DNA of 64,000 nucleotides, from assembly GCA_963556145.1 (NCBI GenBank), contig OY744468.1:4774001-4838000 (forward strand), given 5' to 3'. The notes beneath the pieces are model-generated. The model searched no databases. It saw only the letters and a program-made list of their open reading frames with translations, and was not told the DNA's origin. A program made the translations under genes and the position numbers. Source of the stretch: Hygrocybe punicea (lineage: Eukaryota; Basidiomycota; Agaricomycetes; Agaricales; Hygrophoraceae). This document shows, in pieces, positions 33,825 to 45,900 of the stretch. The first letter of the stretch is position 1. Each line of letters begins with the position of its first letter.

Positions 33825-35539
33825 ATGTCTAACCCGTCCTCTGCGACCAACGCTCTGCGACCTACGTTGAATGGCCACAACAAACCAAATACGCGGACCA
33901 AGATACTCATTCTGGGATTACGAAGGTTAGTGGGTGTCATTTCTGGTAAACCAACCATAATAAATTGAATATATATATATCATATGTAGATGTGGAAAAA
34001 CATCAATCCAACAAGTCCTTTTCAACAACTTGCCACCGAAGCAGACATTTTATCTCGAAACCACCATGCGAATAGTGAAACACACCTTTGAGTTGAGTAC
34101 GCTTTTCGTCTTCCCCGTTCGACCTTCAATTCTCGAAATCTATACAACTGACTGAAGATAATACGCATTAGTACAGTCATACCGCTTGAGATATGGGATT
34201 GTCCCGGAAATATGACAGTGGAGACATTGGGCGCTTCGTTGTCTCGATTTTCGTCCTTGATTTTCGTCATCGATATCCGAGTGAGCCGTTATCATCATCA
34301 CGTGCGACACCAACACTGAGGACATGCAGGATTTATACAACCAACCGATATCGAAACTCGTCGAGTTTATCATTGCAGCATATCACGAAAATCCGGATAT
34401 CAACCTCGAGGTGTTCGTGCACAAAGCGGAGAAGTTACCAGATGAGGATAAAATTGGTGCGCGTATAAACATCATTTACCGCCATTTGTGTTGTTCAACC
34501 GATTTTACACTTTGTTGACATTCTGTGTCGTGTGGTTGTTCCAATACACCTTGCGATCAAACCTACTAACAGGACGTCATTTCAGAAAATTTTCGCCAGA
34601 TTCATGAACGAGTAACGGACCGACTGCTTGACCTTTCTTCGGAGTACGAACAAGTGCCACTCAATTTCCACCTCACCTCCGTTTATGACCATTCCCTTCA
34701 CGAGGCGTTCTCTCGTGTTCTACACAAGCTGATTGATTCATTACCATACCTGGAAGAACTTCTCAATGTTTTCTGTGCGGTGTGTATCTGTCTTCTTAGA
34801 TACTAAACACACATTCACCTGTTGATTGCCCCAGAACTCTCAGTCACCGAAAGCTTTCCTCTTTGACACAACCTCCAGGTTGTATGTTGCAACGGATGCG
34901 TCTCCGGTCGATTCAGCGACACACAACCTCTGTTGTGACTACCTTCAAATGTTGAATTCTTTTGGACCGCTATACAGGCACGTTCAATGGTTGCGGCGTG
35001 TGCGTAAACTAACCTGAACTCTTCAACCTAGATCCACTTCAGGGAGTCCACCACGCCATCGAAAACCTCTAGAGTCAACGCCATCTACGCCGCCCTCGAC
35101 TGTCACTTCGTCATCGTCATCGATGACCTCGAATGTTGCCCATAATTATGCTTCCTCCTCAACATCATCGTCGCTTCCCCATCCGCGCAGCTTGTCGTCG
35201 ACCCCTACTATCTCTCCGCAAGCCAAACGACCATCGAAAGATCTATTTTACCCCAGCGCTGCTACATCTCTGTTCCCTTCTACCCCGGGAACGACGCTAA
35301 CATATCATCTAATTACACCACGTTTGGCTTTGTTGGCATTGGTGCCGACTTCGGTTTATGAGACGCGGAGAGGCTTGTTGGAATACAATGTTGTCTTCTT
35401 CCGAGAGGGAGTGCAAGAGATATGTGATGTAGAGCGGGAAATACGGGGTGAGATTGATAGCTGACATTAATAATTACAGACTTTATAGTCTGAATATATT
35501 TCAGGTGTATGTATCAACGGGCGGTATGTTTGTATGTGA
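33825..35539 (+). CDS. GTR2: RagC/D-type GTPase Gtr2
   Basis: Eight exons (33825-33925, 33990-34091, 34172-34280, 34330-34456, 34586-34779, 34835-34977, 35032-35447, 35505-35539) give about 408 aa. The G domain shows the P-loop GLRRCGKTSI at 31-40, the G3 motif WDCPGN, and the Rag-family G4 position as VFVHKAEK, with Glu where HKxD Asp is usual. The C-terminal roadblock-like domain follows (VPLNFHLTSVYDHSLHEAFS, FLFDTTSRLYVATDASPVDS), with a Ser/Pro insert (about 265-330) before the last beta strands (RRGLLEYNVVFFREGVQEI). With Gtr1, such GTPases sit on the vacuole and relay amino-acid status to TORC1. Intron 6 appears to use a GC donor (AG|GCACGT). The last exon is uncertain: reading through instead ends at 35464. 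Confidence 0.9.
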
Positions 35540-35710
35540 CAAGGCATGCATGAACGAAATATTCGTCTACATACAAGCTCGTACTCGGCATTACCGCCAA
35601 TTGCAACCCATCCCACATTACCGTATGTCTTTAGTCCTTGAATCACTGCAGAATTGGTGAATAAACAGTAACTGCTTTCATTAACTCATGCGAGCTCAGG
35701 TGGAGTGCAT

Positions 35711-36737
35711 ATGCCGTCGAACTCCCATGTAGTATCTTGTCTCCAGCGTGTCCAACGGCACCTCTCCACCGTCGAACTCGTGCACACACCTCACGAACTA
35801 TGGCCGCTCCGACAACCAACTACCATACACCCTCATTGGCGCCCTCTACGAATTTCAGTCCTTGACTCTTCCTTCAATCCCCCAACGCTGGCTCACCTAG
35901 CCCTCGCTAACGCGCCTCTCCCTCGATTCTCAAATGTGTCTGCAGCTGCGCCGCTTCCCAACGAAGAATCTCGATTATATGACTACGACGCCAAATTGTT
36001 GTTACTGTCCATCCGCAATGCCGATAAATCCCTCAAACCAACCGATGCAACATTCCATCAGCGCCTCGTAATGGTCACTCTGCTTGCGAGAGAAATCGTA
36101 CGTTTCGGTGAGGGTGGAATGCCCACTCCCGACGGCAATGTCGCAGTAGCCATAATCGACGAACCTAGATTTGTTGACAAGTCAAGCGCATTACTCACTT
36201 TCATTCGCCTGCGGCTGGCGGAACTCGCGAGTACGTCCATCCCTCTCTCCATCTTTTCCCTTACAGACATTTCGTCCCGCAGCCTCTTTGCCGGCGCCGA
36301 CACCACAATTGACCTTCCTTCAGGGCTTTGACACCCTGGAACGACTTCTCTCCCCGCGATACTACTCATCGGAAGAAGCCATGCTCCAATCCCTCCGCCT
36401 CTTCTTCTCCCCTGACGGCGACAACTCTCGGGTCGTTTGTGCCCGGAGGGTCCAACGGTCTGCAGTCCTTCATGGTGGTGATGCTCAACAAGGTTTGCGG
36501 GAACGAGAGTCAAGGGAACTCCCAGAAAGAGAGCAACAAACCCTTGGTTTAGCCCAAGAATTCATTCAGACCGGGCGCATTATACTGATTGACATAGGGG
36601 AGGATGAACAAACTTTGAGTTCTAGTGACGCTAGGGAATTGATTCGCCGAGGTGATGATAGCTGGAGGAAGTTGACGACCGAGAGCATAGCGAATTATAT
36701 TTTGGAACAGAAGTTGTATCATGTTGCTTTAATATGA
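35711..36737 (+). CDS. POF1: POF1-like nicotinamide/cytidylyl nucleotidyltransferase
   Basis: Two exons (35711-36230, 36283-36737) give 324 aa. The nucleotidyltransferase fold is recognised by SVLDSSFNPPTLAHLALA (residues about 50-66), where NPPTLAH replaces the bacterial HxGH site. GFDTLERLLSPRYY follows, and the C-terminal SSSDAREL is the ISSTxxR-type nucleotide-binding loop. The protein matches the fungal NMNAT-like family of yeast Pof1 (282 aa). The product is therefore probably an NMN/nucleotide adenylyl- or cytidylyltransferase; exact substrate is not readable. The acceptor was placed at CCCGCAG (36276-36282) because the closer TTACAG acceptor gives a premature stop. The gene ends 247 bp from the convergent fatty acid synthase stop codon. 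Confidence 0.82.
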
Positions 36738-36983
36738 ATACCTTTAATCATGATATTTATGGGAGGTTTTTGGGACTCTGGGCGTAGGGACTTTGTCACT
36801 TCAAGGACTTGGCACGCACTTGGCACTCATGATGAAAGAAAGGAGAGATGTCTATTGCAGCGATCTAGAATCTAATATGTTGAATTGGTAGTGGAATGTA
36901 ATCATCGGAGTGTAAAGAAGTGGCGTGTTACGACAGAAAATCGACGGATGACATTCGAAAGCAAACGAGTGTAAAGGCAAGGA

Positions 36984-39900
36984 TTACGGCGACGTAGAGG
37001 CTTGGGCAAAAGCAATCGCCACAGTCTAGAATGCAAGCAGTTCAGTGCCCTGGTGCAGGAGATGCGAGGATATGATATCGTACCTCGGAATGACTCAACG
37101 AAACCAGAACTTTCTCAATCCCCTTGCTCTGCGCAGCAGTCCTCGCGTCCCCATGTAATGTCACCGTGGGCACGCCACTTTCATCGGGCAAGATTTCAAT
37201 ATCCTTCATTGCTGCTCCTGCGCCCTTTGATGACACGCCAAGTGATTTGAAGACGGCTTCTTTCCCAGCCCAGCGTGCTGCAAAAGAGGATGGCGGAGAG
37301 GCCTGCGTGCGGCAGTACACGATTTCAGCTTCAGTGAAGTTGCGATCGACGAAGGTGGGATTCCAAGAAGGTACTGAGGAAATCAACTCTATATTGAATA
37401 CCGAATTTCAGTGTCCATCATCCTTTCTTCGCAGCGAAATGATACCCACCTTGGTCAACGCCAATGCCTGCAGTCGAGCCAGCTCCAACTAGCATGTTGG
37501 TCATTTCTGTGACGGTGGTAACATTGGCTACGTCCATTTCGACTTTGGTTGCCAGTTTCTCTGGGAACGAGTAACTGCCTGTCTTTGGGTCGAGACTTGC
37601 CCTTGCCATGGAGTTCATTAAAACAGGCACTTCGAGTTCAGGGCTGTACGGTGGCGCTTCCTTAATCTTTACCAATGAGTTTGTAATCATCATCTCGCTC
37701 ATCGCCTTGTAGGACTGCATTGCACGATCACGGTTGCGCACTTGGTACGATTCGTATGCAGAGGGTTCAAGGGAACCGAAGAGGTATCGGGGGTGAATTA
37801 CGAGGGCGGTGCCGCCGACTTGGCCAAACCCAAACGAAGACTGCGGCATATCATGAGTATCAGAGTGGCACCAGAACAAAGTACTAACCATGACACCTGC
37901 ATGAATACCATCGGTGTGAATGGACTTTGATGGAAACATGAGCAACCGATGAGCTTGGAAGTGGGCGTCGATATTGCTACAATGACGATAAACAAGGGTC
38001 TTGAAGGATTACGTGAAATTTGGGACTTACTCGCTGTTGCGATTTCCTGGAATAATTCCGGAGATGACAGTTTGGAGGAGCCCCATCAACTGCCAGGATG
38101 CGGAACCACCCTTAGAGTGCCCAAGCAAGCTCTTCTGGGCCATGATGGGAACGGCATTGCCCGGAGTACGCGCTATGGACGTCAGGATGTTATTCCAGAT
38201 GCGAGTCTCATTTTCCTCCTAGAGCGGTTTCAGTATTCGGCAACACCACTGGGACGGAAAGCCTACATTAGCTCCGGTGCTGGTCCCATGAATAGAGAGA
38301 ACACCGATGTCATCCGCGGACAACCCCCAGACCGCCAAGGCACGGCGCAAGGGTGATACTCGCGGGTCAGTACCTTCCAGCATGCCATACATAGCCAGAG
38401 CATCCTTCTCCTGACGGTTGGCTTCATTCTCGATATCTGACACCCGCGAAGAGAGGTACTCTTCGTTGACAGTCTTGCCCTGACACTTCTGTGAATCAAT
38501 TTCTGCGCGCAGTTCCGAGTGTTCATGAGACAGCCAATGAGAGATCTGGCCCCTTCGGAATGCAAGTTGCCGAGAACGGTAGGCCACGTCAAGAAGTGGC
38601 AGAGGGTGTTGCGAAGGAACCTCCCTGGCGACAGTTAGGGCTCCTCGGCCGGGGGCAGGAATCGAACGTCCTGCCTTGTCACTAACACTGAGAGTCAATC
38701 TCGATGTCATGCATTAATACATTTCGAACGTACGTCGAGGTAGAAGTGAAGCCAATGATGCCACGAATGGGGGCACCAAGCTCCAGAGCCGTTTTGGCGC
38801 TCATGACGATGTGTACACCGGTACCTTGAGCTTCCATGAACTACAAATCATTAGCGTTGAGTTCGGCCAAAGATAAAGAAGGACTTACCCCTGCTCGCGT
38901 AGTCGTAGCTGGGCGGGACATTTCTGTAGGCTCACGACCCATTGCAAACTCAGTCTCAGCGTTGCTCGTTGCCTTCATGTTTGCGAATTCGTAAGAGCCT
39001 TCTTCGCTGATGTCATCAAAACCACCGGCGATCATAACCTTTGCTTTGCCGGATAAGAGTGTGTCGCATGCGATCTCGAGTGATTGGAGGGCGGTTGCGC
39101 TGAATGGAAGAGTAAGAGGTGACGCTCTGGACAGAAAAATTAACAGAAACTAACCAGGCTCCTACAGGAATCTTAACGGGGCCACTCGAGGACATGAGTA
39201 ATAAGTTGACCCAGCCAGCAGTCGTGTTGATGAAACTAAACAAATTGTTACTAGGGAAAGTTAAAGGAGCCGAACGACTCACGTTTCTTGAAGAACGTCA
39301 TTTTGAACTTCCTTCTCTTCGCGGCGATCTTTGAACATCTTCGCGAGACTCTCTGTGCCTCCCATACCGCTTCCCAGACAAGTTCCGACCTCCGAAGGAT
39401 GCATATACTTGTAGAGCTCGTACGGGTCCGTGATGCCGGACATATTGAGAGCCTCCGCAGTGCACACAAGGGCCCACAATGTCGCCCGATCTACTTGTGC
39501 AATGATTTCATCCGGAATCCCATACCGACCGGCATGCCACCCCGTCGGGATCTGGCCAGCGACAGTACGGCTGAACTTGAAAGCCTTGGGTATGAAGACG
39601 CAGGCCCCTTTCTTAAACTTGACAAACCACTGTCCATTTACGCCAGCCCAGATATCGCATTGGTCGCCGTGTTGGTATTTGAATTTTTCAGCCTCAGCTT
39701 CCGCGACCTCAATAGGCTCCAAGTCGTGAATGAGTTCAACTTCCTGGCTGAAAACCTTTTTCTTGGGATTATAACCGCGGAAAAGTTCAGGTTCTAAGAA
39801 AACATCAACATTAGCCTTTATAGCACCATAATGATCCATCCGTACCGATAAGGCGAACGCCAGCATGGCTCAAAATGTCCTTCTCATAGCGACCCCTGAC

Positions 39901-42900
39901 ATCTTTATCGTCCACGGGATCACCCGTTTTGCTATCGACCCAGCCAACATGCAGTGAACCATCTTTCAGGCGACCGTCAAAATGCTTGATGTAACCCATC
40001 ATCCAAGCCATTTCAATACATCCTTCGATCGTGAATTCACCCCTCGCCTCCATCTCCCATCGCGTCCGAGAGCTTCCCCAAGGTCCAACTTCGGCAAAGC
40101 CAGTGACAACGATCACTTTCTCAAGATCAATCAAGCCGCGAAGTTGGGAGACATCACTCAAGGAGTCCACTGTTTCGAGGGAAGGGAAGTTGAATCGGAA
40201 ATTGGCTCGAGGAATTACATCGACCGTCTGAAGCAATCGTTCCGCTTCAATTCCATGGATGACTTGGAAATCAGCAGAATTATCACGAGCAATTGCACGC
40301 AGAAGTTCGCTCTTTTTTATCAGATTCATTCGAATGCGAGCGGTGATGTCGGCTAGGTCAGGCAGACGATCCATACCACCATTAAGATCTGCCCAAATGG
40401 GCTCGACCTGGGTGATACTGAACAGGAGCGGATGCATCAAGCCGAGAATATTGAAGGCCATTTCTTTTGCGGAGAATGTGCGTACGCCGTAACCCTCGAG
40501 CTCATGCGCGACAATATTGGTCGCGCTCATCAAGCCCGTTCCGCGAGTCCACCTGATAGAAAGAATTAAAGTTGGGACAAAGCTCCATTAATCATTTACT
40601 TACCCGATGACGGCACCCGCTAAGCATAGATATTCCCCCCAACTTTCTGAGTTCCAACGATTAAACAACGTTTCGAGCGAGATTTTGGACTCAGAATAAA
40701 GACCATCATTCCCGAAGAGACCATGGTTAGGCGAGAGGGGAAGAATAACTTGCGTTGGGCGTGTGACGAAGTGACGGCTAGCCTTCTTATTTTTGACTGC
40801 ACCAAGGATCCTGAGGAGGTTAACCAACATGATACGATGGGCGAGTTCTGACTTGTCGTCTACACCATCAATTTCACGCCCATTTTCGGGAACGGCGGCA
40901 AAAGGAAGGATGTAATCAAGATCCAGTCCCAAATTGGCGTAAATGTAGTCGACCAAGGCCTCGACGTCTTGCTTGGAGCCTTGATTAAAGGGAACGACAG
41001 TCAAGGCCGAACCACGGCTTCCAAAGCTTTGAAAGATGGATTGGTAATATTCAACGGTCGCACGACTGTAACGGGATGTCGTGACAACGACATGTGCGCC
41101 CCCAGACAGAAGACCTTTCAGGATTTCTACGCCGATGGAGCCTTTCCCAACACCAGTCAAGAGAGCGTTCTTGTCCTTGAATGTGGTGCCGGAAGTAGCG
41201 ATCTCGTGAAGGATATCCAAGTAGACACTGGTCAAGTTATTACTGTACTCCCAATTCGTGCCGACTTTGCGTTTCAAATGGAGGAGAGGAATTTTGTCGG
41301 CAGAGACAGACGCAACACTGGTAATCTGAGGGCGAAGGAATTGAGACGAGGACCGACGGTTCCGTGCTCCAACGCGACTACGAGTGTCAGGACCCTTTCG
41401 AAGAGAACGGACCACGCCCTCGTAAAGCGCCTTGATACGATTCTTTTGCTCTAGGCTGATGCCCGGTTGCGATTTCACAACCGTCCAGAGCTTGAGAACG
41501 TCATCCTGAACTTTCTGGATATTTACAGCGCCAGACACAGTGTCGCCACTTGCCATTTCTTCCACGTAGGCCTCCAGTTTGCGGACATTCTCTCGAACGA
41601 CCTCGGAGTATACTATATCACCCTTGGCTGTGACTTCAGTGTGAGGCGCCGTGGGGAAAGTTACTTTGAAAAGAGATCATATTAAAACATAGACGACGTG
41701 GACATTAGGCAGCAGCTTACCATCCTTATACACAGGCGGCTTGTCGATGACCTCTCGAGTGTTCTCGAGGAGTTGCTGGCCGAACTCTTTGGCAAGTTTG
41801 TAGTTTTCGCCCCGCTTTTCATCACACTGGCCAATGTTGTACTGCATGTACTTGAGTAGCTCGGAGTCGGCGCGATTGAGAAGAGATATAGCACGCGCGG
41901 TAATATCGCGATCTACAGTGGCGAGTCGTCCAAAAATGACGTCGTAGTACATGAGTAAGGCATCTTGACGGGCCCAATTCCACGAGGAGTCAAAATGACG
42001 TGCTTTAAGGGGATCAAATATCGGCTGAATACCATCAATGTATGTGTCGCCATGCTCTCTGGCAATGCTGTCCAACCTTGCCTGGAGAGCAGCCGAATTG
42101 GCCTTCTCTTTATCGAACGCAATTTCACCGGAACGAGAGTCACGTTTGAGATAGCGCATGTACAGCTCGACATGCTGAGCTGCAAATTGTTCTTGCTCGG
42201 CCTGGAACTTCAGGAATTCTTCGCTATTCATGGTGGTTCCTGATCCAGCGCCACCGGCGCCCCCCGCAGCGCTTCCAGCCGATAAAGAGATACCCGATCT
42301 TTGAGCATAGACGGCGACGACACTATCTAGCCACACCTTCGCCTCGACTTCAGAGCCAAGTCGCTTTGCGGGTTCCATTGTGGTACCAAGCAATAGGACG
42401 CCGTCCGATCGGGACGATCCGAGACCCCAAGCCTTGGAGAGGTGGGATTTGATGGTAGAAGCGTTGAATCCGCCAGGCATCTTGCCACCGATCAGCCGTG
42501 ACACCATTCCGTTTGAGTACTTCCCTAAGGTACCAGAAAATCCTACACCCAGCGCAGATCCCAATTCCTCAAGCGGCAGTTCTTCGCTTTTCTCAGGCGC
42601 AGATGTGAACTCCAACTGAAGATCGCCGAGAATCTCATTTTGAAGAGTCGACTTCCCGCCGACCAGGTCCTTGATGGTCTTGGAAAGGGGAACTTCATCA
42701 ACCTTCTTTTTGAGCTTTTGGGCAATGACCACGATCAGGATTTCGATGGCTTTGATGGGAACATCTTCAATACTGGCGGCCGTGGCAGGAGGTGCAGACA
42801 CTGGAACAACAGGAGAAGGGATGGATGCAGGCGGCGCAGCCTCAAGAACCGGTTCACCTGCAGGCGGCACATCCGGCTCATCTTCGAATTGATAGTAAAT

Positions 42901-45900
42901 GTCTTTTCCATTCTTGGCGTGACAAAGGATAGTCCGGGAATGGCTGACAGAGTCGTCTCGAGCCTCGTATTTGGCTTTGAGTGTACGAGTAGCCATGCCA
43001 GTCAATGTCGGAGAAGGGCCAACCTCGATTAGACGCTCAAAGGCGAATTCTGTGAACAGCCGGTCTTGGGTCTCGATCCATCGGACAGGGGAAGCAAACT
43101 GGTATGCGAGGAGCTCGACGAGGATAGTATACGCCAGCTTTTGACGTTGGGCGGCTCCAGCCCAGTCTTCTTGATCCCATTTCCGTAGGACCTTGTCGAG
43201 GCGAGGAGACGATGTTTGGTCGTAGATCAACTGTGCATATTCACGGGAAACTTCGAATGGCCTGGCGACAAGGTTAGGAATATACTTCCCAACCAGCATG
43301 TCAGGATTGAGCTGGGCGGCATTGATCTTCTTCGAGAGATCTAGGGGATGATTGTGAGGTGTAGGATCTCAAATATCGCGTTAGTCCACTTACAAGCTCG
43401 GAATGGCATAACACCAGCCCAGAGATAACGAGAGTGAAAGGGGACATCGATACCGGGAAGAGGAATGGTTGCAAAACCGCGTTCAAGCTTGATATAACCT
43501 TCCGCCTGTTGTTGCTCCTGAGCCCGCTTAAAGCAAGTCTTGACAATCTCTTCGAGCATCTCCTTGACTTTCTCCACGGTGAACGATTCGGTCAGCTGAT
43601 CAAAAAGAATGAGTGTCAGATCGTATACGAAAGGTATTGGTGTACCTTGGCAATGTCGATCTTTTGTAATTTCAAGTAGTTCAGGACATTTGTCATCGTC
43701 TGCAGAGTGATAAGCTCCCCAGCGCAAACGTACTGCTGACCCTAAAAAGCAGACAACACGTCAAACAACGAATGAACATACAGCTGCGTCAGGCATACCT
43801 CTACGTTGTAGTTGACGATTTCAAGCAACGCGCCAGTGTGAAGAGCTATGCTGTCAACCACCTCTCGCAGAGCGGCATCACTGAAGGTCTTCGATATACG
43901 GCTCGGATTTACGGCACACATTGCATAGTTCGACCGGTTTTCTGAGTCTCGTTCCACAGCACGCTGCATGGTGATCCCACGGTAAAAGACTACATCGACG
44001 AGCGAGGAGATCGGAAGGACGTCAGCGATAGATGCCAGAGCAGAATACTCGCCCAAGGAGTGCCCGGCAAAGGCACAGTCCTTCTGCACAAACCCTTTCA
44101 TTCGAAGATCCTCGAACGCAGCCTTCTCCGTTACGACCAAAGCTATTTGCGCGAACTGAGTCGCAAAGAGAAGACCATTGGGGTGGCTGAATGTATACTT
44201 CGGTGTCCGAACATCAATGTCGGCAAAGAGGGGCAGCGTCTTGACATTGCCATCCTTATCCATTGTATCGTACGTCATGTCCATATAACGTTGGCGGATC
44301 ACTTGACCTTTGATCCCGCCGAAATGAATGGTTTTCTCCTTCGGGTTGTCCTTGACGATCTCCACAATCGAAAATCCGTAAACAGCAAGGAGGTGAGCAT
44401 TTGCCCCTTCCCAAACGGCACGAGCTGCTGGTGAACTATTGTATAGATCCATGCCCATGCCGGGCTCCTGCGAACCTTGGCCCGTGAATACGTAAACCGT
44501 GGTAGGCTGTGCAACCTCAGCCGAGCCTTCGAGAACTTTTTCGCCGCGAGAATTGGCTGTCTGGATTTTGACCACGATATTTCCGTCACGCATTCCAACG
44601 TGCCTGATTGTAACGGTCAACTCATCACCAGGTAAGACCATGCCGACGAAGGTGACATTATAGCTACATTGGACCACATCAATCAGTATACAGTCGTACG
44701 GGGAGGGAAAAAAAAAAACTAACGCTATCACACGATCAGGGTGGCCACGCGCAACGATGTTCTCGACGTAACGGCGGGTGGCCGCACTGGACCATAGACC
44801 GTGGGTAATAGTAGCGGGGAGAGAGGCATAGTCGGAGAAGTAAGGATTAACATGAATAGGATTGAAATCTCCCGAAATGACGGAGTAGGGTTCGTTCGTG
44901 AGAGGTGCATTGAAAACTGTTCCAGCGCCGGCTAGAGTGTATCCGTCATTTGCCAAAGGAGTCGGGAGCCCTTGGGGACTGCCATGACGCTGTAGGTAAG
45001 CAAGAACAGGATTGCCCTTGCAATCGTCCTGTTGGAAATCCACGGAGCCGACTTTGACGAGGCGTTTCAGCTGATCGCGAACAAAGACGTCACCCGATAC
45101 TGAAACATCGCGGTAAGAAATCTTGTCCTTGAAGGACACTTGCCAGTGGATTCGGAATATAAGAGGGGTTCCTGCGAGGAGTGGCTTCGTGCCGTCGTCC
45201 CACTCAAACCATTCCTTGGATTGTAATACTCCAACAGCCGCGTCATCCGCGAGATCAACCATATAATCAGGCTCCTCTGTTGTCTCGAACGTATTCTGGT
45301 AGTCAGAGAAACGACCACGATACAGGAACGCCGACACCACTTCAATGACCGGTCTGCCCTCGCGATAGACGTGGCCCTTGACCTTGACGATCTTGCCTTC
45401 GTTTGTGTTCGTGACCGAGACAATGCGGGCCTCGGCTTTGCAAACATCACCGACTTGGAGAGGTTTCATGCCTTCGACCATGCGGAAGCCGTTAGATAGA
45501 TGGACGAGCTTCAGGAGGTCCCCGTCAATCGCCGATGGGAAGATCGACTTCATAATGGCCTAGATCCAGTTTTGATGAGCAACCACCAGACAACGAATGG
45601 AATCTCCTTACCTGCCAACCAGTTACGATGGCAAAGTCCATCGGCGCCTTGACCTCCACATTCCTCACCGTCTTGAAAGATTCATCTTGGTTGCCCACGA
45701 CAGCACAGAATTTTTGCACCGATGCCACGTCAATCGTGATCTCCGGACCGGTGAATGTATCGCGGATGTCGATGTCTGGGAGAACAGCATCATCACCATA
45801 CCATAGTTTCCAGTAGAACTCCTTGATCCGCAAATTACGGCCCTCCGCGATCTCGTGGATCGTAGCCGAGCCCATAGAAGGTTTATAGGCGAATTGCAAG

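Noticed and set aside
36260..36737. POF1-like intron ending at the nearer TTACAG acceptor
   Set aside because: That acceptor yields a stop after about 25 codons; the CCCGCAG acceptor keeps the GFDTLERLL frame.
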